Positions 10,426 through 22,542 of a stretch of 64,000 nt of DNA are shown in pieces. The notes below the pieces were generated by a model. The model was not told the DNA's origin. It saw only the letters and a list, made by a program, of their open reading frames with translations, and did no database searches. Both the position numbers and the translations under genes were made by a program. The stretch comes from Pocillopora verrucosa (Eukaryota; Cnidaria; Anthozoa; Scleractinia; Pocilloporidae): contig NC_089316.1 in NCBI RefSeq assembly GCF_036669915.1, forward strand, positions 28,190,669-28,254,668. The letters run 5' to 3'. Within the stretch, counting starts at the first letter, position 1. Each line of letters starts with the position of its first letter.

Positions 10426-11827
10426 TGGTCAGTCTTCCATAGTCTTCCTAAATTTTGTGTTAGATACAGTTCCCTTTGGTTTGCGCACTGGACTCAACAA
10501 TGTCTGGTCGTTAAAAAAAGCGAAAAGCCAGAAATTTGGCTCACATTTGATCATCGTATTCACGCGGTTGTTAATGAAAAAAAAACTTATGAATTTTTTC
10601 TTTTGTCCAAACTAAAAGTCAAGATGGCGTCAATTATTTATTTCAGGAGGCGATTTCAGTGATATGGAAGAGTTTGCCGACACGTATAATTGATTTCCAA
10701 ACCTTTATCAGGGAGATATTTTTCAAATAAAACTTTAATTTTCTTCTTGAACCGCTAGAACAGTTTTTTGATGAGTCAGTGTTGTCTAAAAGATAACATC
10801 TCTGTTTACTCGCAGCTTTACAATTTTCATTTTAAGACATTCCACAAAGAATTACGATTGAATTTCATGAGTTTAGGTAAACGACTAATTTACTGTTTAT
10901 TACGTTGTTATATTACAGTTTCTAAGTTTCTAAGCCGACGATTTTTCTAACTTCTTCTTTCGTTCTAGATACGTGAATAAATGTAAGAAGGCTGTAAACT
11001 TATGGCTAATTTAGAGCTTAGATTGACTTTTCCGCTTCGTTATTTGATAACAAGATGTTCTTACAATATCCTCTCGGTCTTAGAACAAAGGTTTTTAATT
11101 TAAGCAGAAATTTAGAGTGGCTTAAATTATAATTTCAAATTTGACCGTCACTTAACCTTCGCGATCTTATATGCCCATCCAAAAAAAATTAGTTCCCCCA
11201 TACGATGCCGAAAATTGTTAATAACAGACTGGACTTCAATTTTTTTTTTCTGAGAGAGGGTTTTAGTTTTTTCCAGCTATTTTTACTGCAGAAATGAGAG
11301 TTGTTCAAACTCTTTAAGACATTTTATCCCTTTCGTGAGCGGCGTAATTATATGTTTGTTTATTAACCTGCTGTGTGAAGCAATTGTTTAGACAAGATAC
11401 GGAGAAATAGAAACAACATCTTTTCTTTCACTCTAAAGAGATATGTCGATATATTAAAAGCGATTCAACAACACTTACCCGGAATTAAATTACATAGTTC
11501 AATTATAATAAATCTCTTTCAGCAACAACGACATACCGCACGAGCTCTCGCCGAACAGAAACAGTTTTCATTTGGCCCTACAACTTCCAACTTGATGAGA
11601 ATGATAACAACGATGACATACAGATATTTTTTAATATTCATTAATTGCAATGTGTTTACAGATAGGATGTGATGGAAAATAACATTTGTTTTTCGGTGTT
11701 GGTAATCGCGCACACCAGCGGGTTTCGCCGATCACTGCTTCAAAAAGTCGACAACAAAGACTGTGCAGAAGTGTAACTGAATTAATAATCTTTTCGCCGA
11801 GCTAGAGCTTATTGACCAAAAGCAGTG
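10426..11827. other. 5' leader of type B receptor unit, no gene
   Basis: Conserved with 14501-15830, 19246-20472, 53046-54310 and 61741-63148. It ends in a segment containing CAGCGGGTTTCGCCGATCA, CTTCAAAAAGTCGACAAC and a pyrimidine stretch CTTTTCGCCGAG before the ATG. No open frame of note. Confidence 0.6.
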
Positions 11828-12808
11828 ATGACAAGTAAACTCTCCCTTGAGCTTGCCACAAGAGAGGAGGTGTTAGTGTGGACTGAAACAGTTCTGTTTG
11901 CTTTTACCAATGTTGTGGCTGTCTTCGGAAATCTTCTCACTTTTTACGCCGTGTACAGAAACCACAGGCTGCGAACAGTTACCAACATGTTCGTAATAGC
12001 TCTGGCTATCAGCGATATTCTGATGTGTACCTGCTGTATGCCTTTTACAGTTGTCGCTCTGTTCCATGGCCAGTGGATATTTGGCAAATCTTACTGTCTC
12101 TTTCAAGGTTTTGCCGCGCTGACTCTCGCGATGGTCTCCATAGTTACCATGGGTGTCATTGCCGTCAACCGATTCTTCTGCGTTGTAAAACCAGAAAAGT
12201 ATCTCTTTGTGTTTAAGAAGCAAAGAGCGTTGATATACATTGTCATTGTGTGGTGCCTGGCTTTCGCTGGATCTGTACTCCCGTTTTCCTTTGAGGGCAA
12301 AAATAGCTTTAAATTCCAGCCTGGAAAAGCAATGTGTTCGTACACGTTTGAAAGAAATATGGCTTACACGTTTACAATCGCATGTCTTTACATCGCTGCG
12401 CCCTTAAAAATCATAGTGGTCTGCTATATCAAAGTGTTCCGCTCAGTTTCAAGATTAAATCGTGTTTTCTGTCCAGGCGTTAATCCCAGTCAACTCCGCG
12501 CGAATGTGGAAGAAGCAAAAGTAACGAAAACTTTAGTAGTAGTTCTGTTTGGCTTCGCGTGCTGCTGGCTTCCTATCTTCGTTATGGATATCTTGGACGC
12601 CGTGCGCGGAGAACTGGCAATACCACGACAGGTTTACCTGACGAACGGGTTCTTGATCTATCTGAGTAGCACTATCAACCCAGTCATTTATGGTATCATG
12701 AATAGACAGTTCAGGCGAGAGTACAAGGCCCTCTTGTGCAAGATTACTTGCTTTCGACGCCAAAATAGCAACAACAACGGCAGCCACAACGCTGAAAATG
12801 ATGCATGA
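11828..12808 (+). CDS. Rhodopsin-like class A GPCR, type B, intact (melatonin-receptor-like)
   Basis: A 326-residue single-exon receptor. Landmarks in order: VFGN (TM1), LAISD (TM2), TM3 Cys in KSYCLFQ, NRF in place of DRY (VNRFFCVVK), VWCLAF (TM4), loop-2 Cys in GKAMCSY, TM5 AAPLKII with Pro, CCWLPIF (TM6), NPVIYG then NRQFRREYK (TM7 and helix 8). NPVIYG followed by NRQFRREYK is close to melatonin receptors (NxxIYG then NxxFRKEY), which supports the label melatonin-receptor-like. The Asn/His-rich C-tail ends HNAENDA. The start is ATG 11828, preceded by a conserved leader. It is the only complete intact type B gene in the window, and the ligand cannot be predicted. Confidence 0.93.
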   Translation: MTSKLSLELATREEVLVWTETVLFAFTNVVAVFGNLLTFYAVYRNHRLRTVTNMFVIALAISDILMCTCCMPFTVVALFHGQWIFGKSYCLFQGFAALTLAMVSIVTMGVIAVNRFFCVVKPEKYLFVFKKQRALIYIVIVWCLAFAGSVLPFSFEGKNSFKFQPGKAMCSYTFERNMAYTFTIACLYIAAPLKIIVVCYIKVFRSVSRLNRVFCPGVNPSQLRANVEEAKVTKTLVVVLFGFACCWLPIFVMDILDAVRGELAIPRQVYLTNGFLIYLSSTINPVIYGIMNRQFRREYKALLCKITCFRRQNSNNNGSHNAENDA

Positions 12809-13382
12809 ATTATTTTCATCATTCTCAGCAAACAGCAAATATTTCTGTCTGATTACACGGAAATGACGCTTACATTTTCCTATAAGAGCGCAAGTCGGGC
12901 TGTTGTCAACCCATCTCATTCGAGAGCTGTGCTATAGTTTTGAATGGTAACGGTAATAGGACGAAGTGAAGTCCAATTCGATCTGTAATTAAACAAGTGA
13001 TTAGCAAAATCGGACGACTACGAAGCAGGAGTGGGATTTGTCACGAGTATGATTACATACAGTACTGGACAACACAAAGTCTTGTTACCAATTAACCATA
13101 ACCGTAGCAGTTTCTGGAAACAACAAATATATTTAGAACAAGTATCTCTCGTAGAAACAATGGAACAAAATTCCTCAATTTTAAAAATTCCACATTTTTT
13201 TTACGATAAGTGGTTGTTGCTGTTTTCATTGTGATCAATTCTGTGATTGGTGGATTTAGCTGAGTGGACTTAGTATGACTGGTTGCTTCAACTGTCTGAT
13301 TACAGCCAACTGTTTGATTACACTATCCGATTACAACTTTACAGAATGATTAGCGAAAAATAAAGCAGCTAATGTACCATTC
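12809..13382. other. 3' flank, nothing recognised
   Basis: AT-rich sequence after the type B receptor. No gene, RNA gene or repeat recognised. Confidence 0.5.
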
Positions 13383-13428
13383 GTTTTGGCTTCAAATGCC
13401 GAGCCGACTACGAAAACAACGACGCTTA
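13383..13428 (+). pseudogene. Remnant of a receptor C-terminus
   Basis: Only the last residues of a type A tail survive (FGFKCRADYENNDA, stop), followed by the usual type A 3' flank. It marks the right-hand side of a deleted or recombined type A unit between two type B genes. Confidence 0.72.
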
Positions 13429-14317
13429 ACTGAAATGACACAAGACCTGGTGTAGTATGATAGTTTTTTTCTCAGATTTTGTTGGAGGTTGTTACTGGTA
13501 AAATTGGAACATCTGAGTTTCTTTACACGAACCTTTGTTGATTTGTAGACTGGCTTGAATTACCGAAAAGAGTGACAAAATAAATACTTTGCACAAACCT
13601 GGGAGGATCCCAAAGTCAGGCACCCTTAGGGGTTGCAGCATCTGGCGGGGAATTACCTTCTTATCAGTTGCAAGAAAAATCTTGGCTGAGATCATCATCA
13701 AGTGGATATCAAACACAGTGGACCAAGAGTTCCGGAAGGAACAAGTAAGGTTCAGGAACCGGAAGGGATGTACCGATCAGATCTTCTACTCTTCACAACA
13801 TTATCAGACAACGCATAGAGTGGAAAAGACAGCTGTGCGTTAACTTTTACAAAGCAGTTGACAGCATCCACAGAGGTAGTCTCTGCAAATATTTCATCAT
13901 CTTCATCATCATAGTGTTTTTACTAGTCACATGAGATATAACATTTAGATAGGTTTAATACAGGTTTAACAGTATGGTAGGTCGAGGAGACCTCCAAGAA
14001 ACCACCAAGCTAATAGGGGAGGCTACCTCGGTTGTCATTATGTTTGTAATTAAGTTGTGGATGTAGATGTGCGGCTTGGCCAGTTGGGACTCGTTTCATT
14101 AAGAAATCAATCATCTTTCTTTTAAAAGTAAAAAAGCTAGTCAAACAAGTGATCGACATGATTGGGAGAGAATGCCAAATTTTAGGACCCTGGTATTGTA
14201 AATTGTTTAAGATTAGTACGACAGTTATGTGGTCGATAGCAATTGGCTAATCTTGTATCATTACTGTGTACTTACCTATTTCTTCTCATTAAGAGCGTTT
14301 ACGACAATTTCACGAGC
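13429..14317. repeat. Type A 3' flank plus second copy of the CAT-run repeat
   Basis: 13429-13885 matches the sequence after other type A tails (compare 9357-9790). 13890-14215 is the second copy of the dispersed repeat at 9798-10125. No gene. Confidence 0.55.
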
Positions 14318-14500
14318 AAACAAGGAGATCAAGAACCGCTTAGTGAACGCCATCAATGTAGTCAGAATGCTCAACTATGTATGGAGGTCCCAGCAGTAGA
14401 GCACCAAGTTCAGGCTAAAACTATATCCTAGCTGTGCCCTATCCACCCTAATATGCGGCTCCGAATGCTGGAGAATGCCAGAAGGCGATCCTTACAGATG
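14318..14500 (+). mobile_element. RTE-type LINE fragment, copy 2
   Basis: Short remnant: EIKNRLVNAINVVRMLNYV, then the region equivalent to STLICGSECWRMPEGD. It lacks the upstream FADD part. It sits at the same place relative to the following type B leader as the other copies. Confidence 0.65.
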
Positions 14501-16555
14501 GTCAGTCTTCCACAGTCTCCTTAAATTTTGTGTTAGACACAGCGCCCTTTGGTTTGCGCGCTGAACTCAACAATGTCTGGTCGTTAAAAAATGTGAAAAG
14601 CTGTAAATTTGGCTCACATTTGATCATCGTATTCACGCGGTTGTTATTAAAAAAACTTACAAATTTTTTTCTTTTATCCAAACTAAAAGTCAAGATGGCG
14701 TCAATTCTTTGTTTCAGGAAGCGATTTTAGTGATATTAAAATGTTTGCCGACTCGTAAAATTGGTTTCCAAATCTTTATCAAGGAGATATTTTGCAAATG
14801 AAATTTTAATTTTCTTCTAGAACCGCTAGAACAGCTTTTTTGATGAGTGTTGTCTACAAGATATCCATTTTACTCGCAGCTTTACAATTTTCATTTTAAG
14901 ACATTTGACAAAGAATTATGATTGAATTTCAATGAATTTAAATTCTGTTTCGTATGTTGTTACATTACAGTTTAAGAAGTTTCTAAGCCGACTATTTTTC
15001 TAGCTTCTTTCGTTTTGGATACGCGAATAAATGTAAGAAGTCTGTAAACTTATGGTTAATTTAGAGCTAAGATTGACTTTTCCGCTCCCTTATTTGATAA
15101 CAAGATGTTCTTAAAATATCCTCTCGGTTTTAGAACAAAGGTTTTAAAAGTAAGCAGAAAGTGAAGGTGGTTTAAATTAAAATTTCGAATTTGACTGTCA
15201 CTTAACCTCCGCGATCTTATATGGCCATCAAAAAAATTAGTTCCCCCATACTATGCCGAAAATTGCTAATAACAGACTGGATTTAAATTTCTTTTTTCTC
15301 TGAGAGAGTTTTAGTTTTATTCCAGCTATTTTTATGGCAGAAATGAGAGTTGTTCAAACTCTTCAAGATATCTTATCCCTTTCGTGAGCGGCGGAATAAT
15401 GTTTGTTTATTAACCAGCTGTGTGAAGAGATTGTATAGATAAGATACGGAAAAGTAGAAGCAACATCTTTTCTTTCACTCAAAAGACATATGTCGATTAT
15501 TAAAAGCGATTCAACAATACTTATCCGGAGGTAAATAACTGATTACAATTAAAACAAACCTCTTTCAGCAACAACGACGTACTGCACGAGCTCGCGCCGA
15601 ACAGAAACATAGATGATGAGACTGATAACAACTTGATGAGAATGATAACAACGACGACATACAGACATCTTTTAATATTTATTAATTGCAATGTGTTTAA
15701 AGATAGGATACGACGGAAAATAACGTTTGATTTTCGGTTTTGGTACGCAGTGTTGGTAATCGCGCACACCAGAGGGTTTCGCCGATCAGTGCTTCAAAAA
15801 GTCGACAATGTGTTTAAAGATAGGATAGACATTCGGCTTAAATTATAATTTCAAATTTGACTGTCACTTAACCTCCGCGATCTTATATGCTCATCCAAAA
15901 AAAAATTAGTTCCCCCATACGATGCCGAAAATTGTTAATAACAGAATGGACTTCAATTTTTTTTCTGAGAGAGGGTTTTAGTTTTTCTCCAGATATTTTT
16001 TATTGCAGAAATGAGAGTTGTTAAAACTCCTCAAGATATCTTATCCCTTTCGCGAGCGGCGGAATAATATGTTAGCTTATTGACCAGCAGCGTGAAGAGA
16101 TTGTACAGATAAGATACGGAAAAATAGAAGTAACATCTTTTCTTTACTCGAGAGAGATATGTCGATTATTAAAATCAATTCAACAACACTTATCCGGAAG
16201 TAAATCACATAGTTCAATTATAATAAACCTTTTTAAGCAACAACGACATACTGCACGAGCTCTCGCCGAACAGAAACAGTTGTCATTTGGCCCTACAACT
16301 TCCAACTTGATGAGAATGATAACAACGATGACATACAGACATCTTTTAATATTCATTAATTGCAATGCGTTTAAAGATAAGATGTGATGAAAAATAACAT
16401 TTGTTTTTCGGTGTTGGTAGACAGTGTTGGTAATCGCGCACACCAGCGGGTTTCGCCGATCAGTGCTTCAAAAAGTCGACAACAAAGACTGTGCAGAAGT
16501 TTAACTGAGTTACTTATCTTTTCGCCGAGCTCGAGCTTATTGACCAAAAGCGGTG
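14501..16555. repeat. Duplicated type B leader (one truncated, one complete)
   Basis: The first leader runs to about 15815, including the CTTCAAAAAGTCGACAA stretch that normally lies about 90 bp before the receptor start. It then breaks and restarts at about 15836 as a second leader, which reaches the gene at 16556. No receptor coding sequence lies between the two. This is the footprint of an unequal exchange or of loss of a gene copy. Confidence 0.6.
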
Positions 16556-17533
16556 ATGACAAGTAAACTCTCCCTTGAGCTTGCCACAAGAGAGGAGGCA
16601 TTAGTTTGGACTGAAACAGTTTTGTTTGCTTTTACCAATGTTGTGGCTGTCTTCGGAAATCTTCTCACTTTTTACGCCGTGTATAGAAAGCCCAGGATGC
16701 GAACAATTCCCAACATGTTCGTGATATCTCTGGCTGTGAGCGATATTCTTATGTGCACCTGCTGTATGCCTTTTACAGTTGTCACTCTGTTCCATGGCCG
16801 GTGGATATTTGGCGAATCTTTGTCTCTTTCAAGGTTTTGCCGCACTGACTTTCGGAATTGTCGCTATGGATACCATAGGTATCATTGCGGTCAACCGATT
16901 CTTCTGCGTTGTAAAACCAGAAAGGTATCTCTTGTTGTTTAAGAAGAAAAGAGCGTTGATATACGTTGTCATTGTGTGGTGCCTGGCTTTCGCTGGATCT
17001 GTGCCCCCGTTTTCCTTTGAGGGAAAAACTAGCTTTAAATTCCAGCCTGGAAAAGCAATGTGTTTGTACACGTTTGAAAGCAACATGGCTTACACTGTTA
17101 CAATCGAATGTGTTTACATCGCAGCACCCTTAACAATCATAGCGGTCTGCTATGTGAAAGTGTTCCGCTCAGTTTCAAGATCAAATCGTGTTTTCGGTCT
17201 AGGTGTTAACCTCAATCAACTCCGCGCGAATGTGGAAGAAGCAAAAGTAACGAAAACTTTAGTAGCAGTTCTGCTTGGCTTCGCGTGTTGCTGGCTCCCT
17301 ATCTACGTCGTGGATAACGTGGACGCCGCGCGCGGAGAACTCAAGATACCACGACAGGTTTACTTGACGTACGCGTTCTTGGCCTATCTGAGTAGCACTA
17401 TCAACCATTCATTTACGGTATCATGAACAGACAGTTTAGGCGAGAGTACAAGGCCCTCTTGCGCAAGATTACTTTCTTTCGGCGCCAAAATGGCAATAAC
17501 AACAGCAGCCACAACGTTGAAAGTCATCCATGA
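16556..17533 (+). pseudogene. Type B receptor copy with two frameshifts
   Basis: Very close to the genes at 11828 and 63149. A two-base loss near 16820 (GAATCTTTGTCTC against GAATCTTACTGTCTC) shifts frame just before the TM3 cysteine. A one-base loss near 17405 destroys the NPxxY region (INHSF in place of INPxI). Between the lesions, the NRFFCVV motif, GKAMC and CCWLPIY remain readable, and a TGA follows the tail at 17531-17533. Everything else is well preserved, so inactivation is recent, or the lesions are assembly errors. Confidence 0.88.
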
Positions 17534-18227
17534 ATTGTTCTCATCATCCTCATACTTGACCTTTTAATCTTTTATTTTAATTTTTTTTCTTTCAAAAATC
17601 GATGTAGCTGAATAAAAAAATATGACATTTAACTATTCTTGCGACATTGTCTTTCCTTGTAGCAAATCCTTTCAGAAACAAAAAAATCAGATCAAAAAAG
17701 ACGCTTTGACGGCAACTTTTTGTGTGTAATAAAGTAAGACAGAGGGATTATTGCTTTTCTTTTTGAGAGTGGATTCTCTCTTAGAGTATTTTCAACAATA
17801 AAAGTAAACGATAAATTTAATTATTTGTTGCTTCATTTCAAAATGTTTATTCTTTTTCTGTTATTTTCTTTTTTTCCTCTTTTTGATTCCCCCTCTTGTC
17901 ATTCATAATTATTCAAAAATTCATATCATTACAATATTATTGAGTAGAAGAGAGTGGTTATCAAAGTCAATAACAAACAAATATGAAAACAGCGGGCCAG
18001 CGGTGTGTTATGGGAATTCACTGATTGTACACAAACATCAAATATTGAGCGCACAGTGTGACTGAATAAATCAAGGGAACGTTTCTATTGATCAGTGAGT
18101 TAAGCCTGCGTGGATTAGTATTAAATATCGTATGTGATGGAGATTGAAAAACTTAACTTAATATGCAACTAAGCAATCTGTGACGTTTTATTGCCATTAT
18201 CCTAGTACGAGAGTTATGTGGTCGATA
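17534..18227. other. AT-rich spacer
   Basis: No gene. From about 18046 the sequence matches 52208-52390 (CACAGTGTGA, TTAAATATCG, CCATTATCCTAGTACGAGAG), so the amplified unit extends this far upstream of the LINE fragment. Confidence 0.5.
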
Positions 18228-18590
18228 ATAATAGACTGGATAATAGACTGGTTTATTATTAAATCACATCGCAGTAAAATACTGAATTGCGTAATTATTT
18301 ACAAGCTACTAATGTACAATTATAAATATAATGGCTTAAAGTTTTGTTAAAAGGGGTTCTCATTCATCTCAAACTTGAGTTGGTTACAGCCGCACACTTC
18401 ACGAAAATCGAATTAGCAAAACGCTTTGTCTTGGCTGCTGGTACATTGTACGTTTTTTGGCGCCTGAAATTATAATGAGGGCTGTAGGCTTCAGGAATTA
18501 GGTGATGTAGTTTACTGTCCTGATTCTCACTGATTGATCTAAATAAAGACTTTGTAATGTCTCCGTGGTGTTCCCTGATAGAGGTCAAAC
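18228..18590 (-). mobile_element. LINE 3'-end insertion
   Basis: Absent from the homologous position at about 52385, so it is an insertion into this unit only. On the minus strand an open frame includes NQDSKLHHLIPEAYSPHY and FANSIFVKCA, which resemble the extreme C-terminus of LINE ORF2 proteins in invertebrates. It ends in a tandem of CCAGTCTATTAT, compatible with a short-repeat 3' tail. Clade not assigned. Confidence 0.6.
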
Positions 18591-18769
18591 AGCAACTGGT
18601 TGTCTTGTATTATAATTGTACTTACCTATTTCTTCTCAATAAGAGCGTTTACGACAATTTAACGAGCAGAAGTTAGAACACTCAGCTTTAGAGTGACAAT
18701 TGGAGTGAGGTAAGGGTGTGTGATGTCAGCACTCTTCTTCAACATTGCGATTGTTTGAGTGCTGCAGCG

Positions 18770-19245
18770 AACAACTGAAGACCAAACCAGAGGCATCCGA
18801 TAGACATTATTCTCTGCATACGAGGACCTCGACTTTGCTGATGACCAGGCGCTGCTATCTCACACCTATCATCATAAGCAAGAGAAAACATCCCGTCTCT
18901 GTGGCCTTGTTAAACAGATTTGCCTGTAGATCAGCTAAAACAAGACGGAAGTTATGATTCTGAATGTCCCTAACCCCCAGCTGATCAGAGCGAACAGAGA
19001 GGACCTTCTAACGACGGGGGAATTCACTTACCTAGGCAACACAGTCATACATGATGGAAGAGTAAACAAGGACATCAAGAACCGCTTAGTGAAAGCCATA
19101 AATGTAGTCAGAATGCTCAACTATGTATGGAGGTCCCAGCAGTAGAGCACCAAGACTAGGCTAAAACTATATCATAGCTGTGTCCTATCCACCCTGATAA
19201 ATGGCTCTGAATGTTAGAGAATGACAGAAGGCGATTTTCCAGATA
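18770..19245 (+). mobile_element. RTE-type LINE fragment, copy 3
   Basis: Longest readable copy. A catalytic-type DLDFADDQALLSHTYHH is followed, after stops and a frame change, by MILNVPNPQLIRANREDL, EFTYLGNTVIHDG, DIKNRLVKAINVVRML and SECW-type sequence. It is a dead 5'-truncated element shared with 52565-53045, so it was amplified with the receptor unit and did not insert independently. Confidence 0.78.
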
Positions 19246-20472
19246 GACAGTCTTTCACAGTCTTCGTAAATTTTGTGTGAGACATTTGATCATCATATTC
19301 ACGCGGTTGTCATTGAAAAAAAAATGAATTATTTTTCTTTTATCCAAAGTAAAAGTCAAGATGGTGTCGATTCTTTGTTTCAGGAAGTTATTTCAGTGAT
19401 ATTGAAGAGTTTGCCGAGTCACAAAATTGGTTTCCAAACCTTTATCAGGGCGTGTTTTTCCAAATAAAACTACTTTTATTTGTAGAATTTATCTGTAGAA
19501 GTTTTTTTGGTGAGTGTTATCTACAAGATAACATCTCTGTTTACTCAACTTAATTACTGTCTAGTAATTATTACAGTTAAGGAAGTTTCTAGGCGACGAT
19601 TTTTCTAACTTCCTCTTTCATTCTGGATACGCAAATAAATTTAAGAAGGCTGTGAACCAATGCTTAATTTAGAGCTTATATTGACTTTTCCGCTTCTTTA
19701 TTCGATAACAATTTGCTCTTCCAATATCCTCTCGGTTTTAGAATTTTTAATTCAAGCATAAATTAAAGGTGGTTTAAATTAAAATTTCAAATTTGACTGT
19801 CACTTAACTTCTACGATCTTATATGGCTATCAAAAAAAGTTAATTTCCCTATACAATGCCAAAAATTATTAATAACAAACTGAATCTCAATTTTTTCTGA
19901 GAGAGTGATTTAATTTTTAAGCTATTTTTTATCGCAGAAATGAGAGCTGTTCAAACTCTTCAAGATATCTTATCCCTTTCGTGAGCGGCGGAATAATATG
20001 TTTATTGACCAGCTGTGTAAAGAAATTGTTTAGACAAGATACGGAAAAATAGAAGCAACGTCTTTTCTTTCACTCGAAAGAGATATATCTATTATTAAAA
20101 GCGACCCAAAAACACCTATCCGCAGGTAAAAAACTGAGTATAATTAAAACAAACCTCTTTCAACAACAACGCACGTGCTCTCGCCTAACAGAAACATAAG
20201 GTGGCGTTGTTATTTTGCCCTACAACTTCCAACTTGATGAGAATGATAACAACGATGACATACAGACATCTCTAAATATTCATTAATTGCAATGTATTTA
20301 AAGATAGGACGTGATGGAAAATAACATTTGTTTTTCGGTGTTGGTAGACAGTGTTGGTAATCGCGCACACCAGCGGGTTTCGCCGATCACTGCTTCAAAA
20401 AGTAGACATCAAAGACTGTGCAAAAGTGTAAATTAGTTATCTTTTCACTGAGCTTATTGACCAAAAGCAGTG
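19246..20472. other. Type B leader before truncated receptor
   Basis: Homologous to the other type B leaders; no gene. CTTTTCACTGAG replaces CTTTTCGCCGAG in the conserved acceptor-like stretch. Confidence 0.55.
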
Positions 20473-20749
20473 ATGACGAGTAAACTCTCCCTTGAGCTTG
20501 CCACAAGGGAGGAGGCGTTAGTTTGGACTGAAACAGTTCTGTTTGCTTTTACTAATGTTATGGCTGTCTTCGGAAATCTTCTCACTTTTCACGCCGTGTA
20601 CAGAAACCACAGGCTGCGAACAATCACCAACATGTTCGTAATAGCTCTGGCTGTGAGCGATGTTCTGATGTGTACCTGCTGTATGCCTTTTACAGTAGTC
20701 ACTCTGTTCCATGGCCGGTGGATATTTGGCGAATCGTACTGTCTCTTTC
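20473..20749 (+). pseudogene. Type B receptor 5' part, cut at TM3
   Basis: Codes MTSKLSLELATREEALVW, TM1, LAVSD in TM2 and GESYCLF at the top of TM3. At 20750 the receptor sequence ends abruptly and a minus-strand retroelement begins. About 230 residues (TM3 onwards) are missing, and the continuation is not found on the far side of the element. The remaining codons are unbroken. Confidence 0.9.
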
Positions 20750-20752
20750 TTG

Positions 20753-22057
20753 GGGTGAATAACAATGGATATCTCCACCAGCAGTCTGAGTAGTTTGGGG
20801 AACCAGCTTTGGCTCATCCACCGTGGCACTATAAGAATGCCCTCTGCTTGGTTTGCATGTAATTTCTCCAGACATCTCCCAATTAGACTAAAAGGAGGAA
20901 ATGCATAAAAGAATAAATTATTCCAATTTACAGAAAATGCATCCACGAACAAAGCTTCCGGGTCTGGACGCCATGATGAGTATTTGGCATATTGTTTATT
21001 CAAACGGGATGCAAAGAGGTCAATTTCAGGACTACCAAACTTATTGGTAATCCTCTTGAATATCTGTGGATCTAACATCCACTCTGTGCGGTCATTAAAT
21101 ACCCTAGATTCTGCATCAGCTTCTACATTTTTACATCCAGGTAAATATGTAGCTCTGAGCCAGTTATTATAAGCAATACACAGGGCCCAGATTTGTTTAG
21201 CTACCTCATTACATGGAATGGATTTAATTCCACCCATGTTATTTATGTAATACACTGCAGTAGTGTTGTCACATTGCACCTGGATGTGTTTATTTTTGTG
21301 TGCACCACACAAAGCTTTGAGGGATAAAAATATAGCGAGGCTACGGTAGTATAATGGGCCATGTTCCACGGCGGGGAAGCTGGAGACCATAAGCCAAATA
21401 ACCTCTGCTAGATGAAGTGTGGTGGGATGGGAGTTACTGAGAAGCTTTTCACATGCTTGGACCACCTTCTCAACTCTAGCATGAGAGAGTCGTACCGTCA
21501 TCGACACTGAGTTTAGGACAAAGCCTAAATATTCGAGTTGTTGAGAGGGATGCAGACAAGACGTTCCAAGATCTCTAAGCAGTTGCCCTGTGTTCAAGGC
21601 ATTTTCATGACACTCATGAAAGGTATCTCCTTGCAGATAAAGATCATCTATGTATGCAGATGACAAGAGGCCTTTTTCTCTAAGGACTTTAAACATAGGT
21701 TTAAGCAGCTTGGTAAATATACGGGGTGCAGAGCTTACCCATTTGGTAGACACACATATTGATAGAGGTTGTCCCTCCACACAAACCTGAGAAATTTCTG
21801 GTGCTCTATAGCAATTGGTACTGAATAGTAGGCATCTTTGATGTCTATTGATGCCATAAAACAACCTGGTGTAGTAAGTTCCTGAACTGATTTAAGGATT
21901 CCATTTTAAAATGTTTGTATACAACAAACTTGTTTAGATCTTTTAGATTCAAGATCATGCGATAATCAATTTTATTCTTTTTCAGTCTGCAAAATATTGG
22001 AGATATGAACTCCCCCTCTAAGAGGGAGCATTTCTCTGTTACTAAATTCAATATCAC
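20753..22057 (-). pseudogene. DIRS reverse transcriptase-RNase H, frameshifted
   Basis: N-terminal palm entry FISPIF and YRMILNLKDLNKFVVYKHF, then the first catalytic Asp in SIDIKDAYYS (near 21850), read in another frame from what follows. The main open part runs SSAPRIFTKLLKP, YIDDLYLQGDT (second catalytic Asp pair), QLEYLGFVLNS, then RNase H with CDNTTAVYYINNMGG and a C-terminal DIRS-type region. At least two frame changes between about 21870 and 21740 break the polymerase. Its last codons run into antisense receptor sequence at 20749, which is not part of the element. Confidence 0.8.
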
Positions 22058-22542
22058 AATGTTGTACCCAGTCAGGCACCTCTGGGTCAGAGGTTATTTT
22101 ATGCCATTCTGGGACAAACTCTTTCAACCTGCCAGCAATAAATGTGTTTTTTACCTGTTCGGTTGTTGTTGAGGGGTCTTGAGGCCTTATTTGTGCTTCT
22201 TCTCCTCCTCCTTTTGTTTGTGAGTTGAGAAGCTGGGCCTTTTTGAGTTTAATTGTTTATTTTGTGAGTATATGTAACCAAACTTCCTGCCTCTATTATT
22301 CTTGTAGGACTTATGGCTGTAATTTTGACCTCTGTATGAATCTTGTTTTGATTAACTGTTCTTGCTTATTTTCTTGCTAACCTTAGTGGCTTCAGCTAGA
22401 TCTTTTAGCTGCTTAGAGAGGTCAGGGTCATCTCCGAATAGGAAATCTGTGAATGGCACTGTAGGTGAACATAGATGTTTGTAGTCTGCATTGAGCTTTG
22501 GTTTTATGTTATCTCTTCTTTGCATATTGAGGCCAAAATTTG

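Noticed and set aside
20518-21864. A single 448-codon minus-strand protein
   Set aside because: The last 77 or so codons are antisense receptor sequence past the element boundary at 20750, and the first 40 are in the wrong frame of the polymerase. Only the middle is meaningful.
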